Source: Actinostola sp. cb2023 (Eukaryota; Cnidaria; Anthozoa; Actiniaria; Actinostolidae). Taken from it: DNA of 64,000 nt. Below the pieces are notes generated by a model. It did not search any database. It saw only the letters and a list, made by a program, of their open reading frames with translations, and was not told the DNA's origin. This document shows, piece after piece, positions 53,255-64,000 of the stretch. The DNA lies in NCBI GenBank assembly GCA_033675265.1, contig JAUJYZ010001538.1, positions 762,501 through 826,500 of the forward strand. Direction: 5' to 3'. Within the stretch, counting starts at the first letter, position 1; the number at the start of each line of letters is the position of its first letter. Both the position numbers and the translations under genes were made by a program.

Positions 53255-55223
53255 GGTGAACACAGACTGACCTGTACAAGTGGAAAATGAAATCTAATAT
53301 GAAAGTGAATAGAGGCATTATTAGTTTGAAATAAATATAAATATGCAAATTAAAGTATAGGTTTTTTATCAAGCTGTTACAATCCATGCAGAAACACAAT
53401 ACATCAGTACAGATACAATACTATGACATTATCATTGATCCCTCCTGAAGACAAGGAATTAAGCTTACATGTATATGGCAAGACTATGGGAGGTTTTACG
53501 TGTGACGTAGTGGCCGTCAATATCTACAAAATGTTCGAACCTAACTTTAAAAGTCTGTTAGTTTTTCTTCAAGCAACTAGATGGCATTTGTTTGTTTGTT
53601 TATAAGTAACTTATATTTTTACATTTGACAGATATTTAGACTTCACCGATCTAAAATTGAAGTTTTGAGCAAGTAAAATGACGGTTTGACGGCCACTCGC
53701 GACAGATTTTGACGTCAGAAAAAGATTCCATAAAACCTCCCATTGAGAAAATAACATAACAATAAACATGAAAATTAATCTAAAAACCTACTGTCCTACA
53801 CAAGAAAGTGTTATATACGAATGTTGACTTTTAAAATTGGATTAAATAATTCACAAGTTAATATTGACAAAGTGTAGATGCGTGTAATTAAAAATATTGC
53901 AGTTTAGGCAGTGGCGATAAAAATGCCTTCCTGCACGATCTGACTCGATTAGAAATATTTCCGGACACGTCAAAAACATGAATTTACCGGGAATCCGCAG
54001 GCATGAAGAATTTCCGCAGGAATTATGCATCTGTTAGTCTAGTCTCCGTTTCGCAAGATTCATTTTTTTTGGCGACAACAAGACAAGGTTTTGCTGAAAT
54101 TGGATTATCAGTATTTTACATTGTTTTGCGTTGACGCCATAACGTCAGCGATAAGAAAACATAAAAGTATTCTTTCGCGGTTCAAATAGAGAAAACATCG
54201 GTGGTATTATCTCTACTATCTGATCGACGGAAACCTTTAATTAATCACGAGTTTTGACATTATTCCTTATAAAGCAAGACTGCCATAGTTATAGCAGTTT
54301 GGCCGAAGGGGGGACGTAATACATTTTACGGTTTCCATTTTACAATATATATAAGCTTATATTTTATATATCACAAAAAAAACTAATTTATTTGGCTTAC
54401 CACAAATGAAGTTCAAAGGTCTGTAGTAGATCGAAGTTGTGAGGTCTTAACAATATTGTATGTAGTTCGGGATGGTTGCCTGTCACGCCATGTCAGATGT
54501 TTCACGGGTCAGTCATCAACAATAACATTTACGTCCTTTCTGATCTAGCATTATTCTAGATCATTCTTGCTAAGATGATTTGCTCGTCTTGTTCTCACCT
54601 TAGTACGAACGTGCAGAGACAGAATAAACTCTTGTGAAACAACAAATATGGTCTTATTTGTGTTGACAAAGAACTAAAGATCTTGTCGTGTTGTTGTTCT
54701 CCTGGTGTTGCGTTTGTCTTGACTCAGTAGAACGAGGAAAGGTCTGTGGAAATATCTTCTCCAAATACTGTCAAATTGTATTACACGTACACGGGAATTG
54801 AACTGGACAAGGCTCATGCATCATCACCAAATATAACAACAGCACTTTGACCTCTCACAAACCTGTCGATCTTCTTAAGCTTCACAAACACGACATCACA
54901 CGTGATGAAAGTAAAGCGATTTCAACACCTAGACTTCGTCCTGTCGCAATAAACTGGCATCCGAATAGATGAACAAGGCCTCAACTATCTCCTGGTGTTG
55001 AAAGGAGTGGAGTATCCAAGCCACAAGCGCTCTGGAAAAGTTATTCTTTGCATAGAAAAACTCACAGCCAAAAAAAACTTTGTCAATGAAAACAAACTTT
55101 GCTCAAGTGATTTGCATGATGCCACCGACTGCGCATGCTCGTAGGCCGAAATTGTAATCGATACGCTTACGTATTCATAAAACTCTTCCCGAATAATTAT
55201 CGATTGGATTTCGAAGAAACAAG
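53255..55223. other. Divergent 5' region between RALGPS and RIOK1
   Basis: No conserved coding sequence is seen. A minus-strand donor TTTGTG|GTAAGC at 54401/54400 could end a non-coding first RALGPS exon. TGCGCATGCTC at 55130-55140 matches the core of an NRF1 site about 90 bp upstream of the RIOK1 ATG, and ACACGTGATG lies at ~54898. Both genes probably start in this 2-kb interval. Confidence 0.4.
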
Positions 55224-57011
55224 ATGGCTTCGGCTACACGTGGGTTCGAAGTTCCTGCCCAAGTTTGTGATGGAAATGTTGGTTTTTGTGGACAGTTTGA
55301 CGATGCAGACGATGACGAATCTGTAATACCTGATGTTCTTAAACATTTGGATTCAAAAATTACCGAAAAAACATGCAAAAACAGTGATGATTCAGCTGAA
55401 AAGAAAGTTGACGTAAGCTTAATTGACGATGGACGAAACAGATGTTCTTCTTCCGAATCATATGATGAACTGAGCGATGAAGAGTCGTGGGATTGGGAAG
55501 ATGAAACTGGTGATTTTACAAAGCGTTACAACGCAAGTCGTTCAAATGTTAGAGGGTCAAATGCTTGTTCTTCGTCAAGAAAATCTATGCTCCAACCAAA
55601 CGAGAAGGCACTTCAGAAATACAGGGGTAAAATCACTTTGGAGAAATACGAGATCCCCCAAAAGCTATCTGGCACTGCCGTAAACGTGCTGAAAGAAAGC
55701 TCCAGAAAGAAGGAGAACGAAAAAATTAGATCAAAAGATAAAGCCGACAGAGCAACAGTGGAACAAGTACTTGATCCCAGAACAAGAATGATCATTTTCA
55801 AGCTGTTGAACAGGGGATTTATTACTGAAATAAATGGCTGTATCAGTACTGGCAAAGAAGCAAATGTCTACCATGCCACGACCAATGTTGAAAATCAGGA
55901 CAGAGCTGTCAAAGTGTACAAAACATCAATCTTGATCTTCAAGGATAGAGACAAGTATGTCACTGGGGAGTTTCGCTTCAGGCATGGATACTGCAAGCAC
56001 AATCCTAGAAAAATGGTGAAAACATGGGCCGAGAAAGAAATGAGAAACTTGATTCGTTTACATCAGGCAGGAATTCCCTGTCCAGAACCTTTCATCTTAC
56101 GCAGCCATGTTCTTGTTATGGAGTTCATTGGTACAGCGGGCTGGCCTGCACCTCTGTTGAAGGACGTGTCACTTTCAGAAGCCAAGGCAAGGGAACTGTA
56201 CTTACAGTGTGTAAAAATGGTGCGGGATATCTACTGGAAGAGCCGCCTTGTCCATGCAGATCTGAGTGAATTTAACATGCTGTACCACAAAGGAGGTGTC
56301 TACGTGATTGACGTGTCTCAATCAGTTGAGCATGATCACCCTAATGCACTGGAATTTCTTCGTAAAGATTGTGGGAACATCACAGAATTCTTCAAGAAGA
56401 AAGATGTATGTGTAATGACAGTTCGTGAGTTGTTTGATTTTGTCACAGACCCAAGCATCACAGATGAAAATGTTGGGGAATATCTTGAAAAAGCCCAGGA
56501 GATTGCCGCAAATCGTAAGGATACTGATAGCGCAGATCAGCTAAGTGAAGAAGTTTTCAAACATGCATATATTCCAAGAACTTTGAATGAAGTTGTAGAT
56601 TTTGAACAAGATCTAGAAAAAGCCAAAAAGGGCAAAGCAGAGGATATCATGTATCAAAAAGTGATTGGAATGAAATCTGATCTCACTGGTGCTCTTCTTG
56701 TTCCAAAGTTGCTTGAAGGTGATCTGGTGACTGCAGTAGCAAAAGAGCTTTCCATTCACGATACCCAAGGTAGCGAGAATTCAGAAAGCAATGGAAGTTC
56801 TCATAGTGACACAAGTAGTGACGATGATGAAGATAATGATGGTGACGATGAAGGAACTGATAAGAAGGAAGATGATGGACAAGAATTAAGCAAGAAAGAT
56901 CACAAGAAAATGGTCAAGGAGGCAAATCGTGAAAAAAGGAAAAATAAAATTCCAAAGCATGTTAAGAAACGGAAAGAAAAAGTGTCTAAAGTCAAGAGAG
57001 GAAACAAATAG
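55224..57011 (+). CDS. RIOK1: RIO kinase 1, intronless
   Basis: A single open frame of 595 aa starts in good context (AAGATGG). RIOK1 is an atypical kinase/ATPase required for late cytoplasmic 40S subunit maturation. The N-terminus is acidic and serine-rich (SDEESWDWED). The RIO fold has a P-loop STGKEANVY at 208-216, ATP-binding Lys230 (AVKVYKT), the flexible segment FRFRHGYCKHNPRKMVKTWAEKE split around 250-272, catalytic HADLSEFN with Asp346/Asn351, and metal-binding Asp363 in IDVSQSVEHDHP. All key residues are intact. HAYIPRTLNEV (~447-457), an acidic stretch (~530-552) and the basic tail NKIPKHVKKRKEK match metazoan RIOK1. Length is near the human 568 aa. No intron is seen, unusual beside genes with 6-26 exons; it could be an intron-lost locus or a retrogene. 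It shows no decay. Confidence 0.97.
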   Translation: MASATRGFEVPAQVCDGNVGFCGQFDDADDDESVIPDVLKHLDSKITEKTCKNSDDSAEKKVDVSLIDDGRNRCSSSESYDELSDEESWDWEDETGDFTKRYNASRSNVRGSNACSSSRKSMLQPNEKALQKYRGKITLEKYEIPQKLSGTAVNVLKESSRKKENEKIRSKDKADRATVEQVLDPRTRMIIFKLLNRGFITEINGCISTGKEANVYHATTNVENQDRAVKVYKTSILIFKDRDKYVTGEFRFRHGYCKHNPRKMVKTWAEKEMRNLIRLHQAGIPCPEPFILRSHVLVMEFIGTAGWPAPLLKDVSLSEAKARELYLQCVKMVRDIYWKSRLVHADLSEFNMLYHKGGVYVIDVSQSVEHDHPNALEFLRKDCGNITEFFKKKDVCVMTVRELFDFVTDPSITDENVGEYLEKAQEIAANRKDTDSADQLSEEVFKHAYIPRTLNEVVDFEQDLEKAKKGKAEDIMYQKVIGMKSDLTGALLVPKLLEGDLVTAVAKELSIHDTQGSENSESNGSSHSDTSSDDDEDNDGDDEGTDKKEDDGQELSKKDHKKMVKEANREKRKNKIPKHVKKRKEKVSKVKRGNK

Positions 57012-57805
57012 GATGATGAAGATGTGTAAATTTAAATGTACATAAAAATGAAGGTTTACACCATACTTTCAAATCTCTCCAAACAGGTCTTAATACCATT
57101 GTCTGTCTGCATTACCACACAACCTAGTCTCCACCACAGCCGCTATTCTGTCATGCAGCGCTGGACTAATAATAGCTGCATAGGACACTACACACAACTG
57201 CAAAAGATGAAAATAATGTCTTGTGGGGTGCAATTTCACTAGAGACAGCAAACAAGATATCATGTTTGATGTTTATGATTGACAGAAGTCTATTGAAAAC
57301 TTACCAGTCACAACTTTCATCTTGGGTGGTCACCAACCTCGTCCCCTGAGGGCCCTCTTTTCTCACATTTTCAAAATGGTGGAGGGGATGAGGTTGGGTG
57401 GTCACATACATGTACTGTAGCAATGCAAAGAATGGTAATACATGCATGCACCTTTGACAGGGTTCGCACTGCTCCTGGAATTCCTGGAAAATTCCTGGAA
57501 TTTTATAATCTCCTGGTAGTACGAACCCTGCCTTGATCTTAGGAGAGGCATCCATCTGAGACAACATTTCCTTGATTATATAATCAGTTCTTGTTATGGC
57601 AGACACCTTGGGATGCATGTGCATGTTTTTTTGTTAGTTTTATGTTGGGACCCTTCTGTAAATCACATTCAGAGGTGATGTTGGTATCCTCATTAAAGAT
57701 TATTTATGTGGTTACTGGAAAGCTTTAACCAGCTTGTGGCTCTGAAATACTTGCCCCGTAAGACAATAATTATCTGCCAATTCTCTGGGTTTGCCAATTG
57801 TTAGC

Positions 57806-57811
57806 AATAAA
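57806..57811 (+). terminator. Candidate RIOK1 poly(A) signal
   Basis: AATAAA within AGCAATAAAGTATAC, about 0.8 kb after the stop codon. No earlier canonical hexamer was noticed in this orientation. Confidence 0.4.
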
Positions 57812-57863
57812 GTATACACTGCCTAGTCTGATTTCTTCTAATTTTCTCTCTTTACACTTCTGG

Positions 57864-57976
57864 TCCCGGTTTTCCAAAAGGTGGTTTTCAATAAAAATGA
57901 TACAGTTATCCAAATAAATTTTGGATAGGACTTATCCAGTGGATAGTGCTAACCACCTTACATGCAACTGGGGCCT
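57864..57976. mobile_element. GGATAG-family MITE, copy 5
   Basis: Right end CTTATCCAGTGGATAGTGC...GCAACTGGGGCC matches copy 3; the left end GGTCCCGGTTTTCCAAAAGG is diverged. Confidence 0.65.
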
Positions 57977-59474
57977 GGTCTTGGTTAGAATATGTATCAG
58001 TATGGGGAGAGGTTCATGGGTTCCTGATAGGGTGTGATGGCCAAAAATTTCCAGACTATCGTATTCTTCCTGACATTAATAGCATGGATATCCACGCAAA
58101 GGATGTCCACCAATCACAGCAGATCAAGGCAGAAAAGGGTCGGAAAAATCCTTGATAGGCGACTGATATTATGGGCTGCTTTCAAACCACCCTTGGCAAA
58201 ATCCTGGATCTGCCTCTGGCAATCCATGACGGGCTTGTTGCTGTTGACATTTTACGGTTAGGAGTGTCAAGTACATGTACCCTACAGCACTACAGGATGC
58301 ATGTTGCAAGGGAATTTTCCTCACGACAGCCTGTCATACCCTAGGTCAAATAAAATCGTCAGTCAAAACAAAGGTAAACCCATGGGGGTATATGGTACGG
58401 TCAAGTACAAAATCTATATCTCGGCAGTCGTGCAGGATGTTTTGTCTGGCCGTCTTGCACACATTTCCGAGTAGAAAATTTGTCTAAATGAAATAAATTG
58501 TGGTATTGAAAATAAATTGAATTGAATTATTTATTCTAGATTCTATGGAGCCAGTCCTGGTTCCAGAAGTTCTGAACTCATTCAGTCCTCCGGAAGTACA
58601 GTGGAACCCCGTTATAACGGACACCGAAGGGACCAGAGAAAGTGTCCGTTATAACGGGGTGTCCGTTATGACGGGGTTTCTTACAATGTAGAGAAGAATA
58701 CATACTGTAGTCTTAGCTTACGTTTCTGTCTTGTAAAAACTTCATGTGAATTCTTAGCGCCACTGTGGCGAACTTTTGCCATGATACGATCAGTCCAGAC
58801 GGATATAAACTTTTAATCGTATTAGTGCAACCATTAGCGCAATGGTGTAACAAATTGTACTCAGACTGTCCGTTATATTAAACGGGGTTGATTTTATATT
58901 AAATTTTGCTGTTCGGGCTGTAAAAAAGTGTCCGTTGTCCGTTATAACGGGGTCATTTTAACAGAAAATCTATCACCTAAGTTCCGCCGGAACCTATAAA
59001 ACTGTCCGTTATACCGGGGTGACCGTTATACCGAAGTGTCCGTTATACCCGTTAACGTTAGGCGGGGTTCCACTGTACTCGCTTCGCGGCAAAAATACAG
59101 AATTGATCATGGGTTCCCTGTGGTATCCACGTGAGCCTCGATGAACCGTTCTCTGATTGGTTTGTAACGTAAGTGAAGGTTCTTCAGTTCAAAATGGCGG
59201 TGTTGTTATATCAATGGACTCCTTTTCTTTGACTAATTACTCCTAACTGTTATGTAACCCAAGCCAATCACTCGCATAGAGTTACGTGAATTCAAGTTCT
59301 CCACCTTGGACCGTCTAGAAATGCGACTCTGTGCGAAGTGTTTGATCAAAACGACCAAACCTTCCAGTGCGCATTTGACGTTGTTTGCGGCGACAAAAAC
59401 TGCCATCATCCCCGTCCTGTGCGCTCGTACTTGTAGTTGTAGCGAGGTTTAGTTGAACTTTGCTGCCGATAGAC
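57977..59474. other. Intergenic region upstream of the proline-rich gene
   Basis: Apart from the pogo-like element no feature is recognised up to ~59100. Near the next gene, CTGATTGG (~59153) and GCCAATCA (~59264) are CCAAT motifs in opposite orientations and CAAAATGGCGG lies at ~59191, suggesting its promoter. Confidence 0.4.
58599..59075. mobile_element. pogo/Tigger-like MITE CAGTGGAACCCCGTTATAAC
   Basis: CAGTGGAACCCCGTTATAAC at the left and GGCGGGGTTCCACTG at the right, flanked by TA. GTCCGTTATAACGGGG recurs several times on both strands. These are hallmark pogo/Tigger termini; no transposase remains. Confidence 0.85.
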
Positions 59475-62400
59475 ATGTGGAATCCTCCATATGTGTACAT
59501 GCCTAGTAGGCCTTGGCAAGGATTCCAAGCTGGCCAGGTAAGGATTTCTTGTTTGTTAGTTGTGACGATTGATCACTTTTGTGGTGTTATAAAAGTCAGT
59601 GTTAACCTGGAATGTCACTTGTCATATTGTTATTCAAAGCATGGGGTTTCTTATCAGAACGATCGTATTTGTGATACAGTGAAATTCCTGTCCTTTTCTT
59701 ACTTTTCTGTATGCTTGCTCTAACAATGCCATAATTCCGAATCCGAGATCGAAAAGTGCATGTTTGCTTTTTTTGTGGGGGGAAGTTTTAAGCTTATAGA
59801 GTTAAGATTTTAAAAGTAAGCTTACGTTTTCTTTTGAATCTGTTTTGCAAGTAATCATTTCATATATATCGTTATGAGCTAGAAAACAGATGTCTAAGAA
59901 GACATTTAGAGTGATTCAAATTGTCGTATTGTGAGTAGTCTTTTATTTGCGTTGTATCTTATTATCATTGTGTTGTGAACAAAGACAAGTGCATTCGCTC
60001 ATTTCCGGTGTGTTTAATGGACAAAGTGTGCATGGACAAAACTAACTAAAGCATAAAAACCATGATAACATGCTAATTATGGAACTGTTTCAATGGTAAA
60101 ACATTTATTTTGACTGCTTGAGATTATATTCACTTTGTTTCCTGTCTTTTGTTTGTTTTAATGGTGCAGCAAGGTTATGACTTTGTTGGGGGTGATGGGT
60201 GGGATGTGAAAGGTCATGTACACAGCTTTGTAAACAACAGTTCATTTACTAAGAGCTATCATGACTTGACATATGGAGAGTACATGTATATTAAAAGTAT
60301 ATGGGGATCTGTTTCTTGTGAAACTGAACTTTGTTCAGAACCTGTGGTACTCTAGATTATTTACTACATGTAGTCATGTAGCAGAGGTTTTCTTTCCACT
60401 CATCATAATGATGCATCTTATCTGAGGGCCTGTTTACATGAACGAAGGATAACCCTAGCACTAGGATCTTCCTAGCAGGTGAATCAACCTACCACCTATA
60501 TATCTATTGCTTTCTGTTTACATGGGCCAGTGTAGAGTTCTTTCGGGAACTAGGATCTTCCTAGCACTAGGGTCAGTCATCCTGTCTCACAGCGAGAATG
60601 ATCCTACTACTAGGGTTAACTTTCGCCATGTAAACAAAAGAAGGAAAGATAACTCTCCTGCTAGGGTTGGAATCACCTGAGCTTGGGATTCCTGTGGACA
60701 TACGTCCGCCATGTTTGTTTTTTGAAATTATGCTAACGAATCTAGTAACACAACCAGTAACGCATCCAATGTATGTTGGCATTTTATCAATGTAAATGCA
60801 ATGTAAAGTTGTCCCTATTGCTAGGAAGATCCTAGTGCTAGGGTTATCCCTCTCATGTAAACAGGGCCTGAGTCAAACAATACAATGACACCAGTGTCCT
60901 AGGGATTATTATTACAGTGTATTTGTTCTTTTTTTTCAAAATTGCTTCTTCAATCTTGGCAATGGTTACATGAATGTCATTTTGTGGAATCTTTAACCTT
61001 TATCTCTGATCATCACATCAGGAACAAGGACATTTGCTAGGAATCATGACACTAATATTTAATAACAATATTATTATTGGCCAAAGTAAAGTGATTATTG
61101 GTGAATATTTACCGAGTCGAGTAGTATAATTTTAGCCTTGAATATCAGAGAAAAGACGAAATTTCGGATAAGCGTTTTATTTTCTACTGCCACTTAAGGT
61201 GGCTCCATATAGTTTTAAGGGCCTTTATACTAAATGTAAAAAGCGTCTTATAGCTAATACAGATGTATAATTTGACACCCGTTCAGGCATCCATATGACA
61301 CATCATGAGTTGGGGAATCGTTTTATATGAAAATGATCACTCGAAAGGTTACCATAGCAACGCCATGCCAGCTTTAACAAAGGTCATTTTTCTCATAAAA
61401 TCAATAAAAACGCACGGTTTACACGGTGAATCTTTTTAATACCTTCCATTATGAAAATTCTACACTTCGCCTATCATTTGACAAAGAACTGAAACATTCC
61501 GCACTACAGAATCCAAAATATTGCAAAATATCGATTTTGCAAAATAATGAAAAATCTGTAGTACCAATTTTTTTCATATTATGTTAATTACTGTAGCTTT
61601 ATATTACAAACAAATTGTAAAATTATGAAAAGATTTTACCGTGTAGTTTTGGAGTTTCTTTTCAAAAAAGATCGCCCGCGCATGACGTCATCAAAATAAA
61701 AATTATTCAAGTTCCATTATTGCGCATGCTCATGGTCTTGCGCGCGCGCGCGCTGGCTTAAACTATATGGAGCCACCTTAATCTGGTTTGCTCAAAAGCA
61801 AATCTCATAATCACTACTTTAGCAGTTATTATTGTCTCATAATCACTGGACAGTGGACCAATCTCTGTATTCAAGGCTAAAATTATACTAATGACTTAAA
61901 GGGGCACTGTCAGCCGGTGAGTCTGCGCAGTAACGACCTTTTTTTCCTAATTAGCATATGCTTACATTCGTTTGTTGACAGTGATTTACGGCGAGGATAT
62001 TTTTGTAAATCGCAAAAAAATGGTTGTCGTTTGCGAAATATAAGGTTTAAATCGAAGTAACGATAGTTATAGAAGGTCATAGAAGGCTATCCAGACTCTT
62101 TGTTGAAGTATCGATGACGGTTTCTGATGATAAATCATAAATTTGTACTAGACATTGACTGACTTCAGCTTGCTTTTATTCATAGACAAGTGACCCGTAT
62201 ATACAAAGAAAACGAAAACTCCAGGCTGTTCATGCAAACTGCAAATATTTATTTCTCCAATTTGTGCAGTATTGACTAGTCAAATAAGCAAATAAAGCCA
62301 GAATTACGACCGATGCTTGATCGCGATGTTCAAAGCGACACTGTTATTTTGCTGCTACAAGTACAACAGCGAGGAAAGGGACAGATAACTGATTATATAT

Positions 62401-64000
62401 TGACAGACCTATCAGACCTATCAAGTCTAAAGTAATACAATAGCAAAAGTTATATAGTAGTCGGGACATGTTTGCATTCAGTACAAATATTTTAATCTAT
62501 AGACTTGTAAGTTCTTTCTTTGAGAACATAATAATTCGAGTGAAGTCAGTTTGGTGTCAAACGTTCGGCTTACTTTCCTACCTCCTTTGAACCCTCCAGA
62601 GCTAGATGTCTAGCGAACTCAGAATCTGTGTAATAACCGTATTCTATCTTCCCAGTAAACGGCTAACATGTATAAGCTTGTCGCTTGAATACATTCGTTA
62701 TCAACCACTACCTTGCCGGCGGGCGCCATGAGAGAAGCCATCGTTCTCGCCGATTAAATAAAAAACGTATAAATTTGGACTTCAAACCAAAAATAACTAC
62801 CGGTACTTGAAAATACCAAATAACAATTATTAGTCTAAATAACTGAACAAGTATAATCTTCTAGAGTACAAGGATGTTGTAAATATTTACAGATGAAGTC
62901 GATGGCTGTCTACCTCTCGGGAAACTTGAAAAACTTTGCCAATTTTTTTTCAAATTAGATACTCGGCCCAGGCCTCCTGTCACACGGTGACAGTGCCCCT
63001 TTAAAGGAGCACTCTCACAGGTAATGCATTGCGCGCCTTGAACCCCTCAGCGCCATTTTCGTATGATACGAAAATGGCGGATTTCTACTTACCACACGAG
63101 AAGGAAGAGTTTCTCTGGAGAACTCCGGACTTGCCATTGCTGATCCGTATCGGAATTCGAAAGGCGAACTTTTCACGTGTACTTTTCACGTGCGTTCTTG
63201 TCAAATCTAAGTAGTATCCCGTATGTAAACAATAACACGGCGCGCAATGCATTACCTGTGAGAGTGCTCCTTTAAGGTGCGGGACACACGGTGCAACATT
63301 TCGTGCAACATTCCCTGCAACACGTGTTGTTGCAGCGTGTGTCCACTTCTGCAACATGTTGCGCACAATGTTGCAGAAGTAGAATCAAGTCCTACTTCTG
63401 CAACATTGCGAGCAACAAATTATGTTGTATTAGCACGCTAGTCAATTGCGAGCAATCAGTTTCATGGGTGGACACCTGCTGCAACAAAATTGCCAGCAAT
63501 ATTGCACGCAATGTTGCACCGTGTGTCCGCTCCTTTACTATTAATTATTGTGATGTAACTTGTGCATTTTAAACATTAAAGGGACATCCACCTCCACCTG
63601 TCAATTTACCCCAACCACAGTTAGGAGTAGGATATCAACACCCAAGCCATACCCCTGTACCACTCATGGATTTATATCATCAACCACGCCCACCCAATAC
63701 TGATATAAGATGGAATCAGCCCACAATGACACCACAGCAACATCCTGCCCACTTTGCTTCCAATTTCCCAAGACAACCTATTCCTCCAGGAGTTGAAGAA
63801 GCTGAACTCCGTCCAATGATGGGTCATCAAATTCCTGGTCAGCTGTCAAGACCAACAATGCACATTCAAGCACAAACTATGAGACCTGGAGTTGCAGGTG
63901 TGCAACACCATCCGATCAGGCCCCATCCAGTTCCTGGCCAAGTACCTAATTATCCAATTCCTGGTCAAGTACCTAATTATCCAATTCCTGGTCAAGTACC
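59475..64000 (+). CDS. Proline-rich protein, N-terminal part (gene runs off the window)
   Basis: Exon 59475-59537 encodes MWNPPYVYMPSRPWQGFQAG plus Gln and ends in phase 0 at CAG|GTAAGG. An exon starting at 63582 (TTAAAG|GGACAT) enters in phase 0 and stays open to the window end, rich in Pro, Gln, His and Met (GHPPPPVNLPQPQLG, PRQPIPPGVEEAELRPMMG), then nine-residue repeats PIPGQVPNY. Direct joining keeps the frame. An additional exon could start at 60170 after a good polypyrimidine tract (TTTGTTTGTTTTAATGGTGCAG is split by ATGG), but I found no donor with matching phase, so I leave it out. I do not recognise the family; low-complexity composition suggests an RNA-processing or scaffold protein, which is a guess. 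The intron holds five MITEs. Confidence 0.6.
60427..60868. mobile_element. GGGCCTGTTTACATG MITE
   Basis: GGCCTGTTTACATGAACG at the left and CTCATGTAAACAGGGCC at the right; TAACCCTAGCACTAGGATC and its inverse recur four times inside. Confidence 0.85.
61194..61781. mobile_element. TTAAGGTGGCTCCATATAG element
   Basis: TTAAGGTGGCTCCATATAGT and ACTATATGGAGCCACCTTAA bound 588 bp; there is no internal frame. A (GC)n run CGCGCGCGCGCGC precedes the right end. Confidence 0.85.
61896..63004. mobile_element. TTAAAGGGGCACTGTCA element
   Basis: TTAAAGGGGCACTGTCA and TGACAGTGCCCCTTTAA bound 1.1 kb with no transposase frame. Its right TTAA (63001-63004) is also the left TTAA of the next element. Confidence 0.85.
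63001..63275. mobile_element. TTAAAGGAGCACTCTCACAGG MITE
   Basis: TTAAAGGAGCACTCTCACAG and CTGTGAGAGTGCTCCTTTAA are inverted ends; pairing continues through GTAATGCATTGCGCGCC. Its right TTAA (63272-63275) is shared with the following element. Confidence 0.88.
63272..63540. mobile_element. GGACACACGGTGCAACATT MITE
   Basis: GGTGCGGGACACACGGTGCA at the left and TGCACCGTGTGTCCGCTCC at the right are inverted; the interior is rich in GCAACATTG and its complement. Confidence 0.75.
63927..64000 (+). repeat. 27-bp coding tandem repeat (PIPGQVPNY)
   Basis: Units at 63927-63953, 63954-63980 and 63981-64000 (cut) start CCAATTCCTGGTCAAGTACC; the first has two changes. The period is nine codons, so the reading frame is kept. 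Confidence 0.93.

Noticed and set aside
60149..60355. 68-aa frame as an extra exon of the proline-rich gene
   Set aside because: A plausible acceptor precedes it, but no donor leaves the right phase for the 63582 exon, and the text has no family similarity I recognise.

Overview
The window is metazoan nuclear DNA: intron-rich, AT-rich, with GT-AG introns and a very heavy load of short inverted-repeat transposons (MITEs) and microsatellites. Gene content and repeat style fit a cnidarian, probably an anthozoan, but that is inference; no marker fixes the species.

Layout. (1) 1-7511: a (GGAT)n array, then a small minus-strand gene for a secreted protein (exons at 7469-7511, 1704-1993, 1202-1360 and 520-762). 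Its first intron holds a 2-kb TAG satellite array split by a foldback transposon, plus several hairpin MITEs. (2) 7512-12937: no gene seen, only MITEs. (3) 12938-34813: a complete BET-family gene (BRD2/3/4 type, 26 coding exons, plus strand) with two bromodomains, an ET domain and the C-terminal P-TEFb-interacting domain. An in-frame stop just past an internal splice donor, followed by a poly(A) signal, predicts a short isoform like BRD4-S or short Fs(1)h. (4) 37328-40374: YPEL5 on the minus strand, convergent with the BET gene, with a CCAAT/CRE promoter upstream. (5) 42837-53254: a RALGPS-type Ral exchange factor (RasGEF plus PH, 19 coding exons, minus strand). Two of its exons have had their 3' ends tandemly duplicated together with the splice donor. 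(6) 55224-57011: an intronless RIOK1 gene on the plus strand, divergent from RALGPS. (7) 59475-64000: the start of an unrecognised proline-rich protein gene, cut by the window end.

The genes do not form a pathway. BRD4 acts in transcription elongation, RIOK1 in 40S ribosome maturation, YPEL5 belongs to the CTLH/GID ubiquitin ligase, and RALGPS activates Ral GTPases. All four are conserved housekeeping or regulatory genes.

The most distinctive material is structural. At least six unrelated-looking hairpin elements carry perfect 9-bp target-site duplications, and two of these have an unoccupied paralogous site inside the same window. Other elements use TA or TTAA targets, including three elements chained through shared TTAA junctions. 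I saw no autonomous transposase, CRISPR array, rRNA gene or convincing tRNA gene. All gene models were built by eye from splice sites, reading phase and remembered family conservation; no search was run.
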